5,984 nt of DNA. Origin: Pseudomonadota bacterium. Lineage in GTDB: Bacteria; Desulfobacterota; BSN033; WVXP01; G020346125. Location: the NCBI GenBank assembly GCA_030672465.1, contig DAOVGJ010000124.1, positions 1-5,984 on the forward strand, written 5' to 3'. The notes under the pieces were generated by a model. That model saw only the letters and a program-made list of their open reading frames with translations. It was not told the DNA's origin and did no database searches. Below, piece after piece: positions 1 through 4,917 of this stretch (within the stretch, counting starts at the first letter, position 1; the number at the start of each line of letters is the position of its first letter). The translations under genes were made by a program, and so were the position numbers.

Positions 1-512
1 TCCGAAATGGCCTTCCCGAGGGATTGGCATATCTCATAGCCCGCTCCGCCCATCAATACAATAGGAACCAGCTTATACCCCTTGAGGGAGATTTGGAGGA
101 AGGGGAGTTGGACCTCCAAGGAATGCTCCCCGAGATGGGCCTCGGGAATGAACTGAAAACGCTTATCAAGCGCCATGATTTCATCACACATGTCCCCATC
201 TATGGGGATTACGCCCAAAGGGGTCCGAAACCCACCCCGATGATAAATTGAGGCCCCCTCAAAGGGCCACTGATGGCTGGGGGCAATGACCACGACGTCG
301 TCGAAATCCATCCCCTCCACCAACTTATAGGCATAGGCAGCCACCTGACCGGAATATGCGTAACCGGCATGGGGGGAAATCAGGGCAATAATCTCTCCTG
401 CGACGGCCTCTTTTTCCGCCGTACCCAAATACCCCCTGACGTCATCGGCCAGGACATCGGGATTTGAGGGGTAGAATGCTCCGGCAACGGCCGGCTCCCT
501 GAGATTCTTCAT
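1..512 (-). CDS. amrB: MEMO1 family protein (AmmeMemoRadiSam system protein B), 3' end cut off by window
   Basis: The visible 170 residues are the N-terminal part of a MEMO-family protein, a fold related to LigB-type non-haem iron dioxygenases. Family hallmarks are present: AVAGAFYPS (8-16), SPHAGYAYSG (46-55, His48), APSH (77-80, His80) and EHSLEVQLPFLQ (129-140). His48 and His80 match metal-ligand histidines of human MEMO1. The downstream D-x-x-H and Cys ligands would lie beyond position 1. The family is usually about 270-290 residues, so roughly 60 percent is seen, with no stop in frame. The start at 512 has an AGGTG Shine-Dalgarno five bases upstream and puts the family motif right at the N-terminus, with no signal peptide, so the protein is presumably cytoplasmic. 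It follows the MEMO-AMMECR1 fusion gene by 14 bases and closely resembles its MEMO half. Enzymatic activity is unknown. Confidence 0.92.
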   Translation of the reverse strand, partial: MKNLREPAVAGAFYPSNPDVLADDVRGYLGTAEKEAVAGEIIALISPHAGYAYSGQVAAYAYKLVEGMDFDDVVVIAPSHQWPFEGASIYHRGGFRTPLGVIPIDGDMCDEIMALDKRFQFIPEAHLGEHSLEVQLPFLQISLKGYKLVPIVLMGGAGYEICQSLGKAIS

Positions 513-517
513 ATGAA

Positions 518-523
518 CACCTC
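518..523 (-). promoter_or_regulatory. Ribosome binding site of the second MEMO gene
   Basis: The minus strand reads GAGGTG five bases before the ATG at 512. It sits in the 14-base gap after the TGA stop of the upstream gene (527-529). This fixes the start codon and suggests independent ribosome entry or reinitiation within one transcript. Confidence 0.7.
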
Positions 524-526
524 ATC

Positions 527-1987
527 TCAAAATACTTCTGCGGAAAAGATATAAATCATCGTATCTTTGTCCTTCCAGGCATCGGTGGACAATCCGGCCT
601 TGAGACAGGTATGCTCCAGGAACGTCTTGCGATCCCAGCTATATTCCGTAGCCACCTGGGGAAGGAGGAGGCCGGAGTAGAACCCCTTTTTCATGAGGAT
701 TCCATGCTTCCCTACTTCGATCTCCTCGACGTCCTTGATTCGTCTCAGGGGGGTGAGCACGGAGATCTCTATCTCCAGATCCGAGAGCTCGGCTTCCGTA
801 ACGGGGTTAAAACGGGGGTCATTGAAGGCCGCTGCCACCGCCATCTCCCCTACTGTCTTGTACAAAGGCTTACTACCTTTAATGTGGCCGATGCACCCCC
901 TGAGCTGACCGTGTTTCTTCAGGGTGACAAAGGCCCCCCTCTTCTCCATCAAAGATGGGGGGATCTCGGGCTCGGGTTCCGATCTATGCTTTTGTGTTAC
1001 AACATCTTCTATCGCTTTTCGGGCGATGTGGTGCAACAACCGCCTTTCCTCCTCCTTTAAACCTTCTCCCGATTTCTCGGCGGCCTGGTATAACACGGCC
1101 GCCATGTATCCCACCACGTAATTTCCGGGGCTTTTCTTCCCGGTAACATCCCCGGAATTGGTCAGCCTCAGGACTTTCCCCTCATTGGCACCAAGGCCTT
1201 GAGCTACCATCATGGCCACCAACATTGGTCCCCCCCCGCAGGCCTGACACCTGCCCTTCCTCAAATCCTCCTCCAAACCAGTGATATCGAACTGCCCTAC
1301 GTGGCGGGCCAGTATTTCATCCTGCGCCACTACTTGTCGGTAGCTATAGCTATGGGTTAAGTCGGTGCTGGCAATGATTAAGGCCCTTTTCCCCTTAATG
1401 GATCGAATGATTGCCTGGCTTAATTGCTGACAAACATCGAAATTCCATGTGGGACCCATCACCATCGGTATTAAGGTAAACCCCTTGAGGACACTTTGGA
1501 GAAAGGGTATTTGTACCTCGAGGGAGTGCTCTTGGGTGTGGGCTTGGGGAAGGTATTCGATGATTTTGCCCTGCTGACCAATCCTCCGTGAAAGTTCCCT
1601 ATCAATAGGCACAATCCCCAGGGGAGTCTCGTATCCCTCCCCATCATATATGGATACCCCCACGAAATCGACCCGATGGCTGGGGCCAATCACGATGACA
1701 TAATCGAAATCCATCCCCTCCACCAATTTGTAAGCGTAGGCGGCAACCCGTCCCGAGTACATATATCCCGCGTGGGGGGAGATGAGGGCAACGATCCTCC
1801 CATCGATCCGCGTCTTCTCGACATTCCCAATGTATCCGTTAACGACCCTCCGGAGCTCATGGGGATCCGAGGGATAGAACATGCCCGCCACGACGGGTTT
1901 CCTGACCTTCCCTCCTGCAGTACCTCTCCCCTGCCCCGTAATCAAAACCAAACCAATGAGGATGAAAAGAAAGAGCCGCTTTCTCAT
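527..1987 (-). CDS. amrB/amrA: MEMO-AMMECR1 fusion protein with N-terminal signal peptide (AmmeMemoRadiSam proteins B+A)
   Basis: This 486-residue protein joins two families that are often separate genes. Residues 1-24 look like a signal peptide. Residues about 30-300 are a MEMO domain: VVAGMFYPS (32-40), SPHAGYMYSG (70-79, His72), GPSH (101-104, His104), EHSLEVQIPFLQ (153-164), STDLTHSY (207-214, Asp209 and His212) and ACGGGP (249-254, Cys250). These match the His/Asp/His/Cys metal-site residues of human MEMO1, so the site looks intact. Residues about 311-486 are an AMMECR1 domain: LRGCIG (362-367), AFNDPRFNPVTEAEL (387-401) and a WDRKTFLEHTCLKAGL region (451-466). The linker is short and charged. 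The gene starts six bases after the dtd stop, and the AGGGA ribosome site overlaps that stop with only three bases of spacing. Function is unknown; the exported location is inferred. Domain assignment is secure. Confidence 0.93.
   Translation of the reverse strand: MRKRLFLFILIGLVLITGQGRGTAGGKVRKPVVAGMFYPSDPHELRRVVNGYIGNVEKTRIDGRIVALISPHAGYMYSGRVAAYAYKLVEGMDFDYVIVIGPSHRVDFVGVSIYDGEGYETPLGIVPIDRELSRRIGQQGKIIEYLPQAHTQEHSLEVQIPFLQSVLKGFTLIPMVMGPTWNFDVCQQLSQAIIRSIKGKRALIIASTDLTHSYSYRQVVAQDEILARHVGQFDITGLEEDLRKGRCQACGGGPMLVAMMVAQGLGANEGKVLRLTNSGDVTGKKSPGNYVVGYMAAVLYQAAEKSGEGLKEEERRLLHHIARKAIEDVVTQKHRSEPEPEIPPSLMEKRGAFVTLKKHGQLRGCIGHIKGSKPLYKTVGEMAVAAAFNDPRFNPVTEAELSDLEIEISVLTPLRRIKDVEEIEVGKHGILMKKGFYSGLLLPQVATEYSWDRKTFLEHTCLKAGLSTDAWKDKDTMIYIFSAEVF
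1916..1987 (-). other. Predicted signal peptide of the MEMO-AMMECR1 fusion (residues 1-24)
   Basis: The N-terminus has the classic layout: positive residues (MRKR), a hydrophobic stretch of about 12 residues (LFLFILIGLVLI), then a polar, glycine-rich segment ending GTA-GG. Cleavage after Ala24 would have Gly at -3 and Ala at -1, acceptable for signal peptidase I. There is no lipobox cysteine and no twin-arginine motif. The paralogue starting at 512 lacks this extension and begins almost directly at the MEMO core, so the extension is a real addition and not part of the fold. An uncleaved membrane anchor remains possible. Confidence 0.7.
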
Positions 1988-1993
1988 GGGTCC

Positions 1994-2443
1994 CTAAAAC
2001 CTTTTCTCGCTATCCAAGAGGAGAGTGACAGGGCCATCGTTATCCACGTTCACCATCATCATCGCCTGAAAACGGCCCGCCTGAACTCGCAACCCCTTCT
2101 CCTTTAGCCTGGACACGAAATGATCATAGATGTTGAGGGCACATTCGGGATCCGCCGCATCCGTGAAAGAGGGGCGACGGCCCCTACGACAATCCCCAAA
2201 AAGGGTAAATTGGGAAACCACCAATATCTCCCCACCCACATCCATGAGGGAAAGGTTGAATTTCTCCCCCTCGTCCTGAAAAATTCTCAAATGTTGGATT
2301 TTCCCAACCAGATATTCCAGATCCCCCGGGTCATCTTCCTTTCCAACGCCCAGGAAGACCACCAACCCCCTTCCGATGCTCGCAATACGATCCTCACCTA
2401 CAGAAACCGTGGCGGATTTAACCCTTTGGACGACAGCCCTCAT
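1994..2443 (-). CDS. dtd: D-aminoacyl-tRNA deacylase (DTD)
   Basis: This protein hydrolyses the ester bond of D-aminoacyl-tRNAs (and Gly-tRNA-Ala), recycling tRNA charged with the wrong chirality; it acts as a cytoplasmic homodimer. The 149-residue length is typical of DTD1. The N-terminus MRAVVQRV is the family start. SQFTL (77-81) is the conserved active-site motif, and NDGPVT (135-140) holds the Gly137-Pro138 pair, the cross-subunit Gly-cisPro motif that rejects L-amino acids. Near the C-terminus AGRFQAMM has Gln126 where many members have Gly, a minor difference. The start at 2443 is fixed by the conserved N-terminus, although the best Shine-Dalgarno is 13 bases away, inside a hairpin loop. 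The gene lies 49 bases after the EF-G2 gene and six bases before the MEMO-AMMECR1 gene, in one probable operon. Confidence 0.95.
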   Translation of the reverse strand: MRAVVQRVKSATVSVGEDRIASIGRGLVVFLGVGKEDDPGDLEYLVGKIQHLRIFQDEGEKFNLSLMDVGGEILVVSQFTLFGDCRRGRRPSFTDAADPECALNIYDHFVSRLKEKGLRVQAGRFQAMMMVNVDNDGPVTLLLDSEKRF

Positions 2444-2447
2444 GTCT

Positions 2448-2468
2448 CGATCGATTTCTCCTCGATCG
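2448..2468 (-). promoter_or_regulatory. Hairpin at the dtd start presenting the Shine-Dalgarno in its loop
   Basis: On the minus strand, CGATCGA, loop GGAGAAA, TCGATCG forms a perfect 7-bp stem with a 7-base loop. The loop carries GGAGA, the best Shine-Dalgarno before dtd, and the 3' side of the stem ends four bases before the ATG. Unfolded, the Shine-Dalgarno is too far away (13 bases). Folded, the stem would shorten the effective distance. The palindrome is seen directly; a role in translation is inference. Confidence 0.45.
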
Positions 2469-2492
2469 GAAAGGGGAGATGAGGAGAATGGG

Positions 2493-4577
2493 TTACTCCT
2501 CCTTCTTGGATTGAGAAATAATTTTTTCGGTCAGATGGGATGGAACTCCCTCATAATGGGATAATGCCATGGTAAATTGTCCCCTTCCACCGGTCATCGA
2601 TTTCAGGTCAGGGGCGTACTTCAACACCTCAGCCATGGGGACATAGGCCTTGATCACCTGATAATTTCCCTTTGTATCCACCCCCAGGACTTTTCCCCTT
2701 CGACTGTTCAGATCGCCGATAATATCGCCCATGTTTTCCTCTGGCACGGTGACCTCAATCTCCATAATGGGCTCCAAGAGTACCGGGTTGGCCTCCCGTA
2801 GCCCTTTTTTCAAGGCCATAATGGCGGCGATTTTAAAGGCCATTTCCGAGGAATCCACCTCGTGGGATTTCCCGTCGTAAAATCTGACCTTAAAGTCCAC
2901 AACCGGGTATCCCGCCAACACGCCACTCTGCATCGCCTCGGCAATGCCCTTTCCCACGGCGGGAACGAAGTTTCGAGGCACATTCATACCCGATAGGGCG
3001 TTTTCGAATTCATACCCCGCCCCACGGTCGAGGGGGGAGACGTCGAAGTGAACCTCGGCAAATTGTCCTCGCCCTCCCGTCTGCTTCTTATGGCGGTAGA
3101 TAACCCCCTTTTTCGCCATGCGGATGGTCTCTTTATACGGAACCTTGGGCACACTGAGGTCTACCGCCACGCCGAATTTCCGCTTCAACTTCTCGAGAAT
3201 CACCTCCACGTGAACCTGCCCCATACCGGAAAGGAGAATCTGTCCCGTCTGTTCATCCCGGCTCAGGCTGATAGTGGGGTCCTCCTCGCTCAGGCGTATC
3301 AATGCCGAGGTGATCTTATCCTCGTCTCCCTTGCTTTTTGGCGTCAAGGCAAAGGAGATGATGGGCAGCGGGAGTTTCGTCGGCTCGAAGGTAATGGGAT
3401 TTTTCTCGTCGCAGAAGGTATCCCCCGTAGTGGTCTCCTTGAGCTTGGCAACGGCAACGATGTCGCCTGCCATTGCCAACCCCAGCGGTTTTTGTTTCTT
3501 CCCCTCCATGGCGTAGATCTGCCCGATTCTCTCCTTGACCCTTTTGGTCGAGTTGTAGATGGTTGAATCCGGGTTAATCATCCCCGAATAAACCCGGAAA
3601 ACGGTGAGCTTCCCGGCGTAGGGATCCGCTATGGTCTTAAAAACGAAGGCGGAAAACGGTCCCTCTTCCATAGCCTCCTGCTCTTCAATCTCTCCCGTCT
3701 TAGCATTTTTGCCACTTACCCTTTTCCCCTCTTGGGGCGATGGAAAACCCATGACCACCATATCCAGAAGGGGTTGAATCCCCATATTTCTCGTGGATGC
3801 TCCACAGAGTATTGGTGCGAATTTCCGCTCAATGACACCCTTTTTCAGACAGAAGTAACAATCCCCTTGGTCCAGGTCGCCCTCTTCCAGGTATTTCTCC
3901 ATCATCTTGTCATCGGTCTCCACCAAGGTTTCGATCATCTCCTCGCGTCGCTTCGCCGCCTCGTCCATCAGCTCATCGGGTACCTCTTTCAGTTCGAATT
4001 TTCCGCTGAGGTCATCCTTGTAGAGATACGCCTTCATTTGTATCAAATCTACCACTCCCCTGAACTCTGCCTCAGCTCCAACGGGAAGCTGAACGGGGAC
4101 AGGGGGAATGGATGATAGACCTTTCCTAACATCATCAAGCGCCTTTTGGAAATCCGCCCTCTCCATGTCCATCTTGCTGATGTAAATGAGGACGGGAACC
4201 TCAAACTCTTGGGCATATTCCCAGACCGCTTCAGTTTGAACTTTCACCCCGGAATTGGCCCCAACGACGATAACTGCACCATCCACTACCCTCATGCATG
4301 CCCGCGCATCGGCGATAAAATTGGCGTACCCCGGAGTATCGATGAGGTTGAGCTTGTGGTTATTCCACTCCGCATGGGCAAGGGAGGAGCTGATGGTAAT
4401 TTTGCGGTTGATCTCCTCTTGGTCATAATCCATCACAGAGGTTCCTTCATCAACGCTTCCCAGCCGATTATTCACTCCCGTATCGAATAAGATGGCCTCA
4501 ACCAGCGAGGTCTTTCCATCTCCTCCATGACCGAATATCCCAACATTCCTAATTTCTTTCACCCCAAATTTCTTCAT
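2493..4577 (-). CDS. fusA: Elongation factor G-like GTPase, EF-G2 (FusA2) type
   Basis: This 694-residue protein has the full EF-G domain order and acts on the ribosome in the cytoplasm. The GTPase domain shows G1 GHGGDGKT (16-23), Thr61 in the switch I KIT segment, G3 DTPGY (80-84), and G4 SKMD (134-137). Domain III shows SGMGQVHVEV (450-459), domain IV KKQTGGRGQFAEV (497-509), and domain V EPIMEIEVTVPEENMGDIIG (602-621). Several features point to the EF-G2 paralogue and not housekeeping EF-G: the GHGGDGKT P-loop, PGY in place of PGH at the catalytic His, and a C-terminus like that of Thermus EF-G-2 as I recall it. The G4 Asn is replaced by Ser. Some EF-G2 proteins bind GTP but hydrolyse it poorly, so its exact role is open. 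The start at 4577 has AAGGAG five bases upstream. It is the first gene of the probable operon. Confidence 0.92.
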   Translation of the reverse strand: MKKFGVKEIRNVGIFGHGGDGKTSLVEAILFDTGVNNRLGSVDEGTSVMDYDQEEINRKITISSSLAHAEWNNHKLNLIDTPGYANFIADARACMRVVDGAVIVVGANSGVKVQTEAVWEYAQEFEVPVLIYISKMDMERADFQKALDDVRKGLSSIPPVPVQLPVGAEAEFRGVVDLIQMKAYLYKDDLSGKFELKEVPDELMDEAAKRREEMIETLVETDDKMMEKYLEEGDLDQGDCYFCLKKGVIERKFAPILCGASTRNMGIQPLLDMVVMGFPSPQEGKRVSGKNAKTGEIEEQEAMEEGPFSAFVFKTIADPYAGKLTVFRVYSGMINPDSTIYNSTKRVKERIGQIYAMEGKKQKPLGLAMAGDIVAVAKLKETTTGDTFCDEKNPITFEPTKLPLPIISFALTPKSKGDEDKITSALIRLSEEDPTISLSRDEQTGQILLSGMGQVHVEVILEKLKRKFGVAVDLSVPKVPYKETIRMAKKGVIYRHKKQTGGRGQFAEVHFDVSPLDRGAGYEFENALSGMNVPRNFVPAVGKGIAEAMQSGVLAGYPVVDFKVRFYDGKSHEVDSSEMAFKIAAIMALKKGLREANPVLLEPIMEIEVTVPEENMGDIIGDLNSRRGKVLGVDTKGNYQVIKAYVPMAEVLKYAPDLKSMTGGRGQFTMALSHYEGVPSHLTEKIISQSKKEE

Positions 4578-4582
4578 ATGTG

Positions 4583-4588
4583 CTCCTT
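4583..4588 (-). promoter_or_regulatory. Ribosome binding site of the EF-G2 gene
   Basis: The minus strand reads AAGGAG, five bases before ATG at 4577. It is a strong site that confirms this start. An upstream CTCC in the leader could pair with its GGAG, see the inverted repeat at 4603-4616. Confidence 0.75.
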
Positions 4589-4602
4589 TGTGCGGAAATG
4601 GA

Positions 4603-4616
4603 GGAAAACCTTTTCC
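4603..4616 (-). repeat. Inverted repeat in the EF-G2 5' leader
   Basis: GGAAAA-CC-TTTTCC forms a 6-bp inverted repeat with a 2-base centre, located 26-39 bases before the EF-G2 start and inside the predicted leader transcript. A 2-base loop is too tight for full pairing in RNA. The DNA palindrome may be coincidental. Confidence 0.25.
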
Positions 4617-4643
4617 GAAACGATTCCCTAATTAGTTACGTTT

Positions 4644-4673
4644 ATAATTACTTTTTTCGCCCGCAAAAGTCAA
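4644..4673 (-). promoter_or_regulatory. Candidate sigma-70-type promoter for the EF-G2/dtd/MEMO operon
   Basis: On the minus strand, TTGACT (4673-4668) is followed after 18 bases by AATTAT (4649-4644), matching the consensus at 5/6 and 4/6. An overlapping TATAAA (4646-4641) is a better -10 hexamer, but its spacing of 21 is too long. Transcription would start near 4637, giving a leader of about 60 bases before the ATG at 4577. The AT-rich stretch stands out against the surrounding sequence. Confidence 0.45.
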
Positions 4674-4684
4674 CCCCGAATCAA

Positions 4685-4699
4685 GGGGATACAATCCCC
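4685..4699. repeat. Interrupted palindrome upstream of the EF-G2 promoter
   Basis: GGGGAT-ACA-ATCCCC is a perfect 6-bp inverted repeat with a 3-base centre, 11 bases upstream of the candidate -35 box of the EF-G2 operon. Its symmetry and position would suit a regulator-binding site, but no cognate regulator is visible and chance is possible. Confidence 0.3.
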
Positions 4700-4748
4700 A
4701 TGAATATCAACCAAGCATTATGTATCTTCCTGAAAATACGGGAATTTT

Positions 4749-4762
4749 GGAACTTTCGTTCC
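4749..4762. repeat. Interrupted palindrome in the divergent region
   Basis: GGAAC-TTTC-GTTCC is a perfect 5-bp inverted repeat with a 4-base centre, near the middle of the divergent region. It could be an operator half-site pair or a small hairpin. No run of T follows it on either strand, so it is not a terminator. Confidence 0.25.
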
Positions 4763-4779
4763 TTCGTTTGATGCCGTAC

Positions 4780-4806
4780 TTACCCTCATCAAGCAGATTA
4801 CCCTCA
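4780..4806. repeat. 9-base direct repeat, TTACCCTCA twice
   Basis: TTACCCTCA occurs at 4780-4788 and 4798-4806, with starts 18 bases apart. It lies about 50 to 75 bases upstream of the DUF362 candidate promoter, so it could be a tandem activator site, though two copies alone are weak evidence. Confidence 0.3.
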
Positions 4807-4854
4807 CGGACAACGGTGCTCTCCAAAAACGCATGGACATCCCGGCAGACAAGA

Positions 4855-4883
4855 TTGACATCAAGGCCAAATTAAACTACACT
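4855..4883 (+). promoter_or_regulatory. Candidate sigma-70-type promoter for the DUF362 gene
   Basis: A perfect TTGACA -35 hexamer (4855-4860) is followed after exactly 17 bases by TACACT (4878-4883), a 4/6 match to TATAAT. Transcription would start near 4890, leaving a leader of about 28 bases before the ATG at 4918. Spacing and position are ideal for the downstream gene. Confidence 0.6.
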
Positions 4884-4906
4884 TCTGGCCTAATCTCGCC
4901 TCCAAC

Positions 4907-4912
4907 GAGGAG
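4907..4912 (+). promoter_or_regulatory. Ribosome binding site of the DUF362 gene
   Basis: GAGGAG lies five bases before the ATG at 4918 and decides this start. No earlier in-frame start has a comparable site. Confidence 0.75.
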
Positions 4913-4917
4913 ATGCC

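Larger units (their letters stand above)
4578..4917. other. Divergent intergenic region between the EF-G2 and DUF362 genes
   Basis: These 340 bases hold the upstream signals of both flanking genes. From left to right there are: the EF-G2 ribosome site AAGGAG (4583-4588, minus); an inverted repeat in its leader (4603-4616); its candidate promoter (4644-4673); two small interrupted palindromes (4685-4699 and 4749-4762); a 9-base direct repeat (4780-4806); the DUF362 candidate promoter (4855-4883); and its ribosome site (4907-4912). I see no tRNA, riboswitch or convincing small gene. A plus-strand frame starting ATG at 4580 exists but overlaps the EF-G2 leader and lacks a ribosome site. Confidence 0.6.

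Noticed and set aside
512..529. Possible terminator between the fusion gene and the second MEMO gene
   Set aside because: The 14-base gap has no stem or T-run and holds a ribosome site instead.
1676..2107. 143-codon plus-strand frame across the dtd/fusion boundary
   Set aside because: It is a shadow antisense to two well-recognised genes; the similar frame at 273-467 exists only because the two MEMO copies are homologous.
3048..3566. 172-codon plus-strand frame inside the EF-G2 gene
   Set aside because: It is antisense to conserved EF-G domains III and IV and shows no independent coding evidence.
4685..4762. CRISPR-like or mobile-element ends in the divergent region
   Set aside because: The repeats are only 5-9 bases, differ from one another, and have no regular spacers, target duplications or transposase nearby.
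4580..4771. 63-codon plus-strand frame starting in the EF-G2 leader
   Set aside because: It overlaps the EF-G2 promoter and leader, has no ribosome site, and its product resembles no family I know.
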